Part shown: piece after piece, positions 9,470 to 18,250 of the stretch
Layout of the letters: each line of letters begins with the position of its first letter
How positions within the stretch are numbered: position 1 is the first letter of the stretch
From: Arthrobacter sp. AZCC_0090
Lineage (GTDB): Bacteria; Actinomycetota; Actinomycetes; Actinomycetales; Micrococcaceae
DNA length: 64,000 nt
NCBI RefSeq assembly: GCF_014207375.1
Contig: NZ_JACHEE010000016.1
Location: 1 to 64,000 of the forward strand
Reading direction: 5' to 3'
The notes under the pieces: generated by a model
What the model was told of the DNA's origin: nothing
The model's input: only the letters and a program-made list of their open reading frames with translations
The model's database searches: none
Translations under genes and position numbers: made by a program

Positions 9470-10189
9470 TCAGACGCTGCGGGTCTTCACCGGCGGACGC
9501 ATGTACGTGGTGCGGCTTGGCCGTACGCCCAGCCTTGCGCTGCTTTCGAGCCAAGTGACAGCGGCACCGGTGGGATCCACCACCGGTACGTACGTGCCGC
9601 TCTCTTCGAGCCGCCGCTGTAGTGCGGCAGCCACCCCGAGCATTCCGGTGCACCCGAGCACGATGACATCGGCCTCGCCCTTGGCAACAGCCTCCGACGC
9701 CTGGACGTAGAGGCGGTCCAGAAGGAGTTCGTGGTCCTCCAAGCCGAGCACAGGCAAGTCCACCACGCGGATGCAGCCGATCCGCTCGCTCAAGCCATAC
9801 CGCCGGGTGAGGCTGCGGAGCATCGGCAGGACGTTGGGCAGCACCGTGACGATGCCAATCTTTTCGCCCAGGCTCAAGGCGTGCAAGACGGCCGGTTCGA
9901 AGCCGCCAACCACCGGGTAGTCCGCGATCTCCCGCGCCGCGTGCACGCCCGGATCGCCGAAGCACGTGACGAACACGGCATCAACGCCGTCGCTGCTCGC
10001 CTCGTCGATCCGGTCAAGGATGCCCGGTGCCGCGAGGGCTTCGTCGTACTCGGACTCGATGCTTGCCGTTCCGCGCGCCAGGGCGACCACGTCAAACGTG
10101 GTTCCAGGGGCAACCCAGGCGGCGATCTCTGCGGCGACCGGCTCGGCAAAGCTCTCGCTGATCACGGGGACTATGACTCGAAGATGCAT
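9470..10189 (-). CDS. Asp/Glu racemase superfamily protein (hydantoin racemase-like)
   Basis: 239 aa. Two catalytic-type cysteines, one per half, are in FVTCFGDPG and VLGCTGMLG, the arrangement of Asp/Glu/hydantoin racemases and arylmalonate decarboxylases. I take the ATG at 10187-10189 as start, because GAAGGA stands seven bases before it and MHLRVIVPVIS is the natural N-terminus; the 26 in-frame codons upstream look non-coding. It lies downstream of pucR on the same strand with 138 bases between. Beside a HyuA/DUF917/NCS1 cluster, racemisation of a 5-substituted hydantoin is a sensible but unproven role. Confidence 0.8.
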   Translation of the reverse strand: MHLRVIVPVISESFAEPVAAEIAAWVAPGTTFDVVALARGTASIESEYDEALAAPGILDRIDEASSDGVDAVFVTCFGDPGVHAAREIADYPVVGGFEPAVLHALSLGEKIGIVTVLPNVLPMLRSLTRRYGLSERIGCIRVVDLPVLGLEDHELLLDRLYVQASEAVAKGEADVIVLGCTGMLGVAAALQRRLEESGTYVPVVDPTGAAVTWLESSARLGVRPSRTTYMRPPVKTRSV

Positions 10190-10293
10190 GACAGATCCTT
10201 CTGTAAGGGGTACATGTGCTGGCAACACTAGGTGCATCATCCAAGGCCCAGAACGGGCAGAGCGCACTGCGAACCCAGGATCATTGTGCTAAG

Positions 10294-10323
10294 TGCCCGG
10301 ACGGACTTCGATCTTCCCGGGCA
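10294..10323 (-). terminator. Weak stem-loop after pucR
   Basis: TGCCCGG and CCGGGCA flank a 16-base loop just downstream of the pucR stop on the minus strand. There is no good U-run, so termination is only plausible. Confidence 0.35.
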
Positions 10324-10327
10324 GGGC

Positions 10328-11887
10328 TTAGCCGTGCTCAGTCTCGATGGTGCGGCAGGCCAATTGAAGCGCCAGCCGCTGGTTGGGATCATCGAGGTCC
10401 ACGCCCAAGCGCTCGCGGAGTCGGTGCAGGCGTGCCGTGACGGTATTGCGGTGCAAGCCTAGGACGATGCCAGTAGTGGAGACCGAGCCTCCAGCCTCAA
10501 GGTAGACCTGCAGCGTGCGGAGAAGCTGCCCGCCGTCGACGCCTTTGAGGGGTGCCAGCGCAGTCTCGGCGAACGCCCGCAGGATCTCGGAATCCTGCCA
10601 CGCAGCCAAGAGTCTCGCGACGCCCAGCTCATCGATGTGTTCGGCCGCAGGACGGTAGTCGTGCGTCCTTGCCAGCGTTGCCGCATCACGCGCCTCCAAG
10701 AGGGTGCTGGCCAACCCACCGGGGCCATGGTGGACCCGTCCCACTCCGGCCACCACCTCCCAGTGGGCGGGCAGTTGGGCCAGCACAAGGCGCACCGAGC
10801 GCAGAACCCGGCGGCCATCCGACGACGGCGGTTCGGTAGCGCTGCTGATCCAGACGGTCCAGCCATCACCACGGTCCACAACGGGTCCAACAAGCTTTTG
10901 GGCCTCCAGGGCGCTCCGCAGTTTCCGCATGGAGGTCACGGGATCATCCTGCAAGGGATCCCCAAGCCGGGCAGTCCGGATCAGATGGATACCGACGTGC
11001 CAGTCCTGGAGGCGCCAGCCCGCGGACAACGCACGTTCCACGACATCTTGGCTCGCCACACCCTGCCCCGCGATGAGGTCCGCGAGAAGGCGTCCATGGA
11101 ACACTGAATCCCTCTCAGCTGCCGCGCGCTGACTGGTGAGCCACGCCCGGACGTAGGGTTCGGCAACTGCCAAGGCAGAAGCCGTTGCGATGCGCTGGTG
11201 CTCGCCGCTGCCGGCCGTCTGGGAAGCGAGCCACGCGGCGGCCTGCGTGGACCCCGGCTCTGTCACCGGATGGACCAGGATTTGTCCGGAAGGTGAGGGG
11301 TCGCTGTGCTGTGGAACGGTGAGGTCCAGCCTGAGTGTCGAAGGCAGGCTGAGAGACTCACCGTGGATCGTGCTCCCGTCGGAGGACAGCAGCCAGACCG
11401 CTTGGGATAATGCCAAGCTCAGTGCGGCCAGAATGTCTTCCGCCGTGGTTTTGGTGCTAAGCCGACGGACCACGTCCTCGATGAGCCTTGCCCGCTGCAC
11501 TTCGGGTGCACGGACCCGGATGGTGAGACGATGGAGCAGGTCCACGAGGTCGGCCCCCACAATGGACAGCACGGGGATGGCGAGACGGTCGGCCAACCGC
11601 AGGGTGGAGAGCAAGGGTGACTGCGCTTCAGCGGTGATCAGCAGCGCTGCAACACCGGCCGATTCCGCCCGCCGGACGAGGGCTTCCAGACGATAGGACG
11701 GTGTCACCGCCTCTGCGGCGCACACCACAAGGTGACCGTTCGCCGTCGTCGGGAGCTCCCCGGTGTACCAGCTCAAGTCCCGGACCTCGCGGCCGAGACC
11801 CTCGCGTCCGGCGACGACGCCGGCACACGCGAGCACTGTTTCGGTGAGGAGTTCCCGGACACTGACTGGGGTGAAATTAGCGGTCAC
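10328..11887 (-). CDS. PucR-family transcriptional regulator
   Basis: 519 aa. N-terminal PucR purine-catabolism-like domain (VSVRELLTETVLACAGVVAG through ~130), a middle GGDEF-like CdaR segment (~260-400), and a C-terminal PucR helix-turn-helix with TGIVLGLHRNTVTARLHRLR. GTG start overlaps the DUF917 stop in GTGA, so it is the last gene of the NCS1-HyuA-DUF917-DUF917-PucR run and probably controls it. PucR proteins are activators responding to nitrogen compounds such as allantoin or hydantoins. The 40-base inverted repeat at 17087-17126 upstream of the first gene is a candidate site. Confidence 0.88.
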   Translation of the reverse strand: MTANFTPVSVRELLTETVLACAGVVAGREGLGREVRDLSWYTGELPTTANGHLVVCAAEAVTPSYRLEALVRRAESAGVAALLITAEAQSPLLSTLRLADRLAIPVLSIVGADLVDLLHRLTIRVRAPEVQRARLIEDVVRRLSTKTTAEDILAALSLALSQAVWLLSSDGSTIHGESLSLPSTLRLDLTVPQHSDPSPSGQILVHPVTEPGSTQAAAWLASQTAGSGEHQRIATASALAVAEPYVRAWLTSQRAAAERDSVFHGRLLADLIAGQGVASQDVVERALSAGWRLQDWHVGIHLIRTARLGDPLQDDPVTSMRKLRSALEAQKLVGPVVDRGDGWTVWISSATEPPSSDGRRVLRSVRLVLAQLPAHWEVVAGVGRVHHGPGGLASTLLEARDAATLARTHDYRPAAEHIDELGVARLLAAWQDSEILRAFAETALAPLKGVDGGQLLRTLQVYLEAGGSVSTTGIVLGLHRNTVTARLHRLRERLGVDLDDPNQRLALQLACRTIETEHG

Positions 11888-12933
11888 CGGGTGGCCTCCG
11901 GCCGGCCCGAGTCGATCCCGAAAGCGGCGAGTCCGATCAGCTCTTCAGCCCCGTGCGGCCAGCCCGGCATGAGCGGGAGACGAAGCAACGCGATGGATTG
12001 TCCCGAGCGGAGCCTGTCCGGCGGGACGGGCGCAAAGGTCACCGGGTCCAACACCGCCAAGACATCCGGCGCGGACGCACGGGAGACGCCGTCGACGGCT
12101 ACGTTCAAGTATTCGTCGAGCATGTCCAGCCTGAGGATATGCCCCGCTGAACGGTCCGTGACCGTGAGGCTCCCAGGGATATCGCCGCGCCGGGGCCGGA
12201 TTTCATCCACCCTGCCTTCGCATAACAACTCGCCGCCCAGCCTGGCAGCGAGGTCCGAAACGCTGCGCCCCGCGGAGTCGGCCAAGGCCTGTCCGAGCGC
12301 AATGCAGCCGCTGACCGAACCGGGCAGGCCAAGTGCCGCCAAGGTGTCCGCGCGGCACGGGTAGAGGGCCACCGCTGCGGCGCCTCCGAGGGCGGCGACG
12401 TTCGCGCGCATGATCCGATCAGCGGCATCGACGGATGCGGATTCGATAATGACGGAATCTGCCGCAGGCCCGACCACCGCCATGGGCGTCGCCGGATGGC
12501 CTGCGGCGGCGAGCGTTGTCTGGCTGATGCGAGGGAAGGCCCTGCCCATGAGATCGCCGTCTACCACGGGAAGGCCAAGCACTTGCGCGGCAACCAAGGG
12601 GATGAGTGCGTTCAAGCCGCCGATTTCGATCACGCCGATGGCTCCAACGCGTTGGCGCAGCGCACCTGCCAGTGCCGTGACGGCATTGGCGAAGTCTTCT
12701 CCACCGGGCGGCCGCTCGGCGACGACATCCGGTGCTCCGGCAAGCCCGACGTGGACCACGACGGTTTCCGGCGGCAAGTCTTCCGCTGCTACCAAACGGG
12801 CACGCCCTCCGTCCTGGAGCGCATGACGCAAAAGCCGGGCCCCGACGGCGACGTCCCCGCCGCCCCCGGAACCCAGCAGCCCAGCGCCTGAGGCCAAAGC
12901 GGACACATCGTCCACGCCCAGATAACGCTCCAT
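11884..12933 (-). CDS. DUF917-family protein, first of a tandem pair
   Basis: 349 aa. Glycine-rich start GLLGSGGGGDV and the block GGLNALIPLVAAQVLGLPVVDGDLMGRAFP identify DUF917 (S-Me-THD-like). DUF917 proteins nearly always sit next to hydantoinase/oxoprolinase (HyuA-like) genes and one characterised pair acts as an ATP-dependent lactamase, so this is probably a partner subunit rather than a free enzyme. ATG at 12931-12933 is chosen because AGGA lies seven bases before it; an in-frame GTG 18 bases earlier lacks one. It overlaps pucR by four bases. It shares about the same length and the same conserved blocks with 13004-14071. Confidence 0.82.
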   Translation of the reverse strand: MERYLGVDDVSALASGAGLLGSGGGGDVAVGARLLRHALQDGGRARLVAAEDLPPETVVVHVGLAGAPDVVAERPPGGEDFANAVTALAGALRQRVGAIGVIEIGGLNALIPLVAAQVLGLPVVDGDLMGRAFPRISQTTLAAAGHPATPMAVVGPAADSVIIESASVDAADRIMRANVAALGGAAAVALYPCRADTLAALGLPGSVSGCIALGQALADSAGRSVSDLAARLGGELLCEGRVDEIRPRRGDIPGSLTVTDRSAGHILRLDMLDEYLNVAVDGVSRASAPDVLAVLDPVTFAPVPPDRLRSGQSIALLRLPLMPGWPHGAEELIGLAAFGIDSGRPEATR

Positions 12934-13003
12934 CGGCGATCCTGGTGTCACTGCTGTGGTGGCACGGGATGGGTCCTCATGTTGATCATTGTGGCATGGC
13001 GAT

Positions 13004-14071
13004 TCAGCCGATTGGCACGTACTGGTGGTCGTAGCCGAAGTAACCCGGTCCTACCAGTTCGAGCGCTGCATCGGTGCGCCAGCGCGGATCGCAAGGGGCA
13101 GCGAGGACTGTGACCCGGACGCCATAGCGGAGCATCTCCGTGGTGACTGGCTCGCCGGAATCCGTGTCCAGGACGCAGATGAGATCCGGGACGCTGGCTA
13201 CCACTTCGCCGTCGCGCCGCGCCACGAGGTGTTCGTTCTGGAAGGCGAGTTCGAAGTGTGAGCCAAGGTCCTCGCCAACGCCATCCACGTGTGCCTCGCC
13301 GCGTGCGAAGCCGGCCTCCGTCTTGCGCTGGATGTCCACGATCTTGCCAGTGAACAGCTTCCGGCCGCGCAGCAGTTCCGTCGCTACGGCTACCGGATCC
13401 CGGTGTTGTTCGCGGGCTTCGCGGATGCCGGTTCCCAGCCGTTCGCACAAGGTGATGGTTCCAGGAACCATGAGCTCCTTGATTTGCTTACCGGTCAAGA
13501 CGTACAGGCTGACCGCGGCCGTGCAACCCATCTCCACGGTGACGGCGCGGGCCAAGCGTTCGGCCCAGGCATTGTCCACGGTCTGTAATGTGATGGCATT
13601 ACCGCGCTCGTCCGCCATGGTCATGGGACTCGCTTGGACTCCGCTCAGCGTGGGCAGGACCATTTGAAGCTCGGGGAAGGCTCGGCCCATAGCGTCGGCG
13701 TCAACCAGGGGTAATCCCAGTTCCGCCGCGGCAATGAAGGGAGTCACCGAGTTCAGGCCGCCGGCCTCGATCGAGACCGTGTGCGTGACGCGCTTGCCGA
13801 TCAATTGCTCGACGGCGCGGAGGGCGTTGGTGGCTTCGTCGCCCGCCGGCATCTTCTCGAGCATTACCGTGGGGGCGCCCATGAGCGCAACTGGGACGAC
13901 GACGGCGTCCTCTGGCAACTCGTCGACGTCGAGCAGGGTCACTGGACCGTGCCGGCGCAGTGCCTGCTCGGCCAGGAGGCGGCCGACGTAGGGATCGCCG
14001 CCGCCTCCCGTGCCCAGCACCGCGGCACCGCGGGCGATGTCCGACATCTGGGTTTCGTCAATTTCACGCAT
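13004..14071 (-). CDS. DUF917-family protein, second of a tandem pair
   Basis: 355 aa, starting MREIDETQMSDIARGAAVLGTG with GGAGG seven bases upstream; the start overlaps the HyuA stop by eight bases. Conserved blocks match the neighbouring paralogue (GTGGGGDPYVG; GGLNSVTPFIAAAELGLPLVDADAMGRAFPE is split across ~95-130). Like its neighbour it should work with the HyuA-like ATPase. Two non-identical DUF917 copies suggest a heteromeric complex or two substrates. The 70 bases between the two DUF917 genes are the only sizeable gap on this side of the cluster. Confidence 0.85.
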   Translation of the reverse strand: MREIDETQMSDIARGAAVLGTGGGGDPYVGRLLAEQALRRHGPVTLLDVDELPEDAVVVPVALMGAPTVMLEKMPAGDEATNALRAVEQLIGKRVTHTVSIEAGGLNSVTPFIAAAELGLPLVDADAMGRAFPELQMVLPTLSGVQASPMTMADERGNAITLQTVDNAWAERLARAVTVEMGCTAAVSLYVLTGKQIKELMVPGTITLCERLGTGIREAREQHRDPVAVATELLRGRKLFTGKIVDIQRKTEAGFARGEAHVDGVGEDLGSHFELAFQNEHLVARRDGEVVASVPDLICVLDTDSGEPVTTEMLRYGVRVTVLAAPCDPRWRTDAALELVGPGYFGYDHQYVPIG

Positions 14072-15626
14072 TGTTGCCTCCAAGAGCCAGGTTGCCGACT
14101 GCTTTGACCCGGATACGTGTGGCGTTGCCGGGCAAATACGCCAAGGGAACTTCTTCGATGTCCACGATCGAGACCGAATCGGGGCGTGCTCCGGCCGCGA
14201 TGGCACGGTCGGTGGCTTCCTGCCGCGCGGCGTCGAGCACTAAATCGCGACTTCCGGGATCCACGGAGAAGACCCGGTCCACTTCGCCACCCACCTGCGC
14301 GATCGCCGCACCAATGGCATTGGCGACCGAACCGTGCTCGGGCCGTAGCACTGCCGAGGCGCCGGCGAGGTTGTCCGGGACCAAGAATCCGCCGCCGCCG
14401 ACTACCACCACGGGCACAGGTTCGGCCGAGGTCCTCATTCGGTCCACGGTCTCGGCCGTCCGCGTAGCGATGCTTTCCAGGGCGGCCCGCACCATTGCGG
14501 GGTCCAGTCCAGCCACCCGGTCCTGCTCGCCGAGCCGGATCAGGCCAGCCGCTGCGGCAACATCGGTAGCCGTCAGGGTGTCTCCGCCGAAGAGCAGGGC
14601 ACGTTCGGTCAACGCGTAGCCGACACTGCCCGGACCCACCTCGACCCTCCCGTCGAGCGAGCGGATCAAACTGCCGCCGCCGATTCCAATGGACAGCACA
14701 TCGGGCATGCGGAAGTTCGTCTGGACGCCGGCGACTGCGACGTCGGTGGACGCCTCGCGGGGGAAGCCCGACTGGAGGATTCCGACGTCGGTGGTGGTGC
14801 CGCCGACGTCGACCACCGCGCAGTCCTGCTCTCCGGAGAGGAACGCGGCCCCGCGCATGGAGTTGGTGGGACCGGACGCGAACGTGGCCACCGGGTACCT
14901 GCGGGCGTAGTCGATGTCCATCAGGGTGCCATCGTTCTGGCTGAGGTACACCGGCGCGCTAATACCTGCATCGGCTACGGTGCGGCTGAGGCCTGACGTC
15001 ACGTGGTCGGCGAGGTCGCGCAGCGCAGCATTGATGATGGTGGCGTTTTCGCGGCCGAGCAGGCCCATCCTTCCGATCTCGTGGGAGAGGCTGACGGACA
15101 ATTCCGGATACTCGCTCTCCACGATCTGTGCTGCCCGCAGCTCGAACTCGGCATTGATGGGGGAGAACACCGAGGACAGCGCAATGGAGCGGGCACCGGC
15201 GTCCGCAACCTTGTCCAGGACTTCCCTGAACTCGCGCTCGTCGAAGGGGCTGATCTGGCGGCCGTCATACTCGTGTCCGCCGTGGCAGAGGTAGCTGTGT
15301 CCGCCGAGGACGTCCACTAAGCGGCTTGGCCAGTCCACCATTGGCGGCAGTGCCCGGGTGGCCGGAAGTCCGAAGCGGATGGCTGCCGTTGGGGTCAGGT
15401 TCTTGCCCTCCACGAGCGCATTGATGAAGTGCGTAGTGCCGATCATGACGGCGGCTACGTCGCCGGGTTCGAAGCTGGCAGCTTCGCGGAGCTGCCTTAG
15501 GGCGCTGACGATTCCGCTGGTGACGTCCTCGGTGGTGTGGGTCTTGGTGGCAGCCAGGACGCTGCTGCCATTCATGAGGACGGCGTCGGTATTGGTGCCG
15601 CCGACGTCTATGCCGATGCGGATCAT
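14064..15626 (-). CDS. Hydantoinase/oxoprolinase family ATPase (HyuA-like)
   Basis: 520 aa. ASKHA-type nucleotide fold: IGIDVGGTNTDAVLM at the N-terminus, the second phosphate loop CAVVDVGGTTTDVGIL and the adenosine motif VVVVGGGGFLVPDNLAG. Family members phosphorylate a cyclic amide to drive ring opening (oxoprolinase, N-methylhydantoinase, caprolactamase). At 520 aa it is the short form lacking the C-terminal HyuA extension, and no HyuB gene is present; the DUF917 pair takes that place. The gene follows the NCS1 permease by 48 bases. Confidence 0.88.
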   Translation of the reverse strand: MIRIGIDVGGTNTDAVLMNGSSVLAATKTHTTEDVTSGIVSALRQLREAASFEPGDVAAVMIGTTHFINALVEGKNLTPTAAIRFGLPATRALPPMVDWPSRLVDVLGGHSYLCHGGHEYDGRQISPFDEREFREVLDKVADAGARSIALSSVFSPINAEFELRAAQIVESEYPELSVSLSHEIGRMGLLGRENATIINAALRDLADHVTSGLSRTVADAGISAPVYLSQNDGTLMDIDYARRYPVATFASGPTNSMRGAAFLSGEQDCAVVDVGGTTTDVGILQSGFPREASTDVAVAGVQTNFRMPDVLSIGIGGGSLIRSLDGRVEVGPGSVGYALTERALLFGGDTLTATDVAAAAGLIRLGEQDRVAGLDPAMVRAALESIATRTAETVDRMRTSAEPVPVVVVGGGGFLVPDNLAGASAVLRPEHGSVANAIGAAIAQVGGEVDRVFSVDPGSRDLVLDAARQEATDRAIAAGARPDSVSIVDIEEVPLAYLPGNATRIRVKAVGNLALGGNNA

Positions 15627-15674
15627 GGTTGATTCTCCTTTGATTTCAGGTACGGGGGACGGCGACGTTCGGCG

Positions 15675-17018
15675 TTAGGAGGCGGCAGGTTCCGGGACGG
15701 AAATTGGCTCGTGGTCCGGGTAGGTCTTGGTGCTGCCGATGCCCCGGATCAAGCCCATTCGTCCTGCGACGGCGTAGAGGATGAAAGCAATGAAGAGGGA
15801 ATTGATGGACGGCAGGCCCCATGCCACGAAGTATCCGATGACAGAGGCGAGCACCCAGATGACGATCGTGGCGGGCACCCACGAGGGGGCGTGTTCGGGC
15901 AAGCGGCCGAGCTTGCGGCTGGAGTCCAGTTCACTTCGCCATTTGCGGACCACGAAATACTCGGCCACCATGATGCCTGCGATGGGCGGGAAGACGACGC
16001 CGAGCAGGATGAGGAAGTCCGTGAAGTGTCCCAGGATTCCCGCCGCGCCCAAGACAGTGCCGATGAGCCCGACGGTGAGGGTAACAGCACCGCGGTGCAG
16101 TTTGCGCTTCATGGTGCGATCGGCGAAGTTGACGATGCCCAAGGAAGCCGCGTAGAGGTTCCAGTCGTTGATCTTGAGCGTTGCGGTGATGACGATCAGC
16201 GTGCCGATGAAGCCGGACGTCGAGGTGACGATCGCGACGACGTCGTTGGTCTTGAGGGCCAACGCCAGCAGGACGCCGATGAGTCCGATGACGTATTCCC
16301 CTAGGGTGATACCGAGGACCGTTTGCTTGACGACGTCCTTGGCCGAGCGGTTGAAGCGGGACATGTCCGGTGTAATGACCGCGCCAACGATAAAGCCGCC
16401 GGCAACAATCGTGGTGCCTTGGATCAGCGTGAGCGCGGGGCCTCCGGGCGGTGCCGTGAGGAGGTCTCCCAGGCTGTGCTTGGACAATTCGGCAATGATG
16501 GACCAGCCCGCGAGCAGGAGGAACGCGGGTACGGCGACGTACGCGGTCCAAGCCATGGAAGCCATGCCGAACATGACGATCAGGGTGACCAGCACACCGA
16601 ATATGAGGGCCCATGCCCACGCGGGAAGAACGCCGACCAAGTTGGCCAGGCCTTGCGCCGAGACCGCGTTCTGGATGCCGAACCAGCCGATGGCACTCAG
16701 GCTGATCGCGATGCCGATCAGTGAGGATCCGGCTCCGCCAAAGCCCGTCCAACGGGCGAGTACCGACGTCGACAGGCCTTCGCGCTGTCCCGCGATACCA
16801 GTGAAGATGGTGACGATTTCAAGGATGACCGAGCCGAGCGTTATGGCGAGGACGGCACTCCAGAAATCCATGCCGAAACCGAGGGTGGCCCCGAGCAAGA
16901 AGCTGGCCAGGGAACTGAGCTGGCCAAAGCGCTGGGTGGCCACCGAAAACCAGTGGAAGCGTGCGGATGCGGGAACCCGTTCAAGTGCATAGTCATCGTG
17001 ACCGACTGCTGTTGCCAT
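15675..17018 (-). CDS. NCS1-family permease (cytosine/allantoin/hydantoin type)
   Basis: 447 aa with about twelve transmembrane segments; conserved NCS1 features include FSVATQRFGQLSSLASFLLG at helix 1, the discontinuous helix near NAVSAQGLANL and ITPDMSRFNRSAKDV. These proteins import nucleobases, allantoin or 5-substituted hydantoins with Na+ or H+. Start is ATG 17016-17018 with GGAGG six bases before; an upstream in-frame start adds 24 non-conserved residues. First gene of the HyuA/DUF917/PucR run, so its substrate is probably the compound the run degrades. Confidence 0.88.
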   Translation of the reverse strand: MATAVGHDDYALERVPASARFHWFSVATQRFGQLSSLASFLLGATLGFGMDFWSAVLAITLGSVILEIVTIFTGIAGQREGLSTSVLARWTGFGGAGSSLIGIAISLSAIGWFGIQNAVSAQGLANLVGVLPAWAWALIFGVLVTLIVMFGMASMAWTAYVAVPAFLLLAGWSIIAELSKHSLGDLLTAPPGGPALTLIQGTTIVAGGFIVGAVITPDMSRFNRSAKDVVKQTVLGITLGEYVIGLIGVLLALALKTNDVVAIVTSTSGFIGTLIVITATLKINDWNLYAASLGIVNFADRTMKRKLHRGAVTLTVGLIGTVLGAAGILGHFTDFLILLGVVFPPIAGIMVAEYFVVRKWRSELDSSRKLGRLPEHAPSWVPATIVIWVLASVIGYFVAWGLPSINSLFIAFILYAVAGRMGLIRGIGSTKTYPDHEPISVPEPAAS

Positions 17019-17086
17019 CGGGACCTCCAAGGATTGTGGGTTGGGGAGGTCTTCAAGATATGCCTGAATGTGGTGTCCATCACGGG

Positions 17087-17126
17087 GCATGATGCCCTGT
17101 TTACGAAGAGTAGCAGGGCATCATGC
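17087..17126. promoter_or_regulatory. 13-bp perfect inverted repeat upstream of the NCS1 permease
   Basis: GCATGATGCCCTG (17087-17099) and its exact reverse complement CAGGGCATCATGC (17114-17126) are separated by 14 bases, 69-108 bases before the permease start. Size, spacing and place suit a dimeric regulator site, with PucR the obvious candidate; a hairpin in the leader RNA is the alternative. Confidence 0.55.
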
Positions 17127-17140
17127 ATTTACTCCCACCC

Positions 17141-17280
17141 AGGACGCTCGCTCACCTTTGTGGCTGTTTTTCGGCACCCTCGCTCATTTCTAGTGAGCGA
17201 GCGTCGGCCGAAACGGCGGCATATGTGAGCGAGCGTCGGCCGAAACGGCGGCATATGTGAGCGAGCGTCGGGGCGGTCGC
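17141..17280. repeat. 32-bp-period modular repeat array, locus 1 (GTGAGCGAGCGT heads)
   Basis: Two inverted heads (17143-17154, 17176-17187) face three direct heads GTGAGCGAGCGT starting at 17193, 17225 and 17257, exactly 32 bases apart. The bodies of direct units 1 and 2 are identical and read CGGCCGAAACGGCGGCATAT. The array fills the space between the divergent-looking ends of the permease leader and the stop of the ABC gene at 17280. No coding frame is supported. Confidence 0.85.
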
Positions 17281-18239
17281 TACTTCAAACCCGAGCGGAC
17301 AAACGCGTCCACCACGTATCGCTGCAGGAAGATGTAGATCAGGAAGATCGGCAGGCAGGCGAGGGATGATGCAGCCATGATGGCGCCCCAGTTGTTGCCT
17401 TCGGCGCCCAGGAAGCCGCGGATGCCTACCTGGATCAGGGCATCGGACTTCTGCATGATCAGGGAAGGCCACAAGTATTCGTTCCAGGCGCTGATGAACA
17501 GCATGATGCCCAGGGCCGCCAGCGCTGGCCGGAGGTTCGGAACCACCACTTCCCACAGTGTCCGCCACGAAGACCGGCCATCCATCTGGCTCGCATCCAG
17601 GAGATCCTTGGGGAAGGCCTCAAGGTGTTGCCGCAGCATCATCACGGCGAAGGCCGAACAAAGCTGCGGGATGACGACGCCGGTGATGGTGTTGAGGAGG
17701 CCCATCTGGGACACCAGCAGGTAGTTGGGAATCATGGTGACTTGGAAGGGCACCAGCCAGGACCCCACGAACAGCAGGTACAGGGCCTTCTTCCCAACAA
17801 AGTCCCAACGCGCGAAGCCGTAGGAAGCCAGGATGGCCACGAGCAGCTGGGACGCAGCCAGTGCCAGTGCCATGCCAAAGGTATTCGCCAGCATGCCCGC
17901 GATGGGGATGGTCTTCAGGACGTACTGGAAGTTCTCCAGGCTCAGCGGTCCCGGCAACGGGTTGATGGACAGGGCGTCCGACGGCGGCCGGAAGGCCGTG
18001 ACGAACATCCAGTAGATGGGGAAGATCGAAACGATCGCCAAGGCGATCAGCAGAACGTGACTGGGCAGTGTTCTCAAAAACACAGTCCGCAACGACCCAA
18101 GCCGCAACGACGCAAACCGCGTGCGTCTAAGACCGGCGGCAGGGGCCGTCGTCGGCCCTGAAGCTTTCGAACGCTCCGGGACTGTCGAAGTATCAGCGGA
18201 ACCAGGCTGGGCCGGCGGGGCGATGGTAATGAAGGCCAT
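17280..18239 (-). CDS. Sugar-type ABC importer permease (MalG/UgpE-like)
   Basis: 319 aa. After a Pro/Ala/Thr-rich cytosolic N-terminus of ~65 residues come six helices typical of MalG/UgpE, with the EAA loop at DASQMDGRSSWRTLWEVVVP and terminal YVVDAFVRSGLK. Start ATG 18237-18239 follows GAAAGAA; longer in-frame readings upstream overlap the preceding gene and are not conserved. It lies 11 bases after the MalF-like gene and closes the RpiR-controlled operon. Confidence 0.88.
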   Translation of the reverse strand: MAFITIAPPAQPGSADTSTVPERSKASGPTTAPAAGLRRTRFASLRLGSLRTVFLRTLPSHVLLIALAIVSIFPIYWMFVTAFRPPSDALSINPLPGPLSLENFQYVLKTIPIAGMLANTFGMALALAASQLLVAILASYGFARWDFVGKKALYLLFVGSWLVPFQVTMIPNYLLVSQMGLLNTITGVVIPQLCSAFAVMMLRQHLEAFPKDLLDASQMDGRSSWRTLWEVVVPNLRPALAALGIMLFISAWNEYLWPSLIMQKSDALIQVGIRGFLGAEGNNWGAIMAASSLACLPIFLIYIFLQRYVVDAFVRSGLK

Positions 18240-18250
18240 GGTGGTTCTTT

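Noticed and set aside
17193..17280. CRISPR-like 32-bp periodic repeat
   Set aside because: Units follow each other with no unique spacers, occur in both orientations within a locus, and there are no cas genes.
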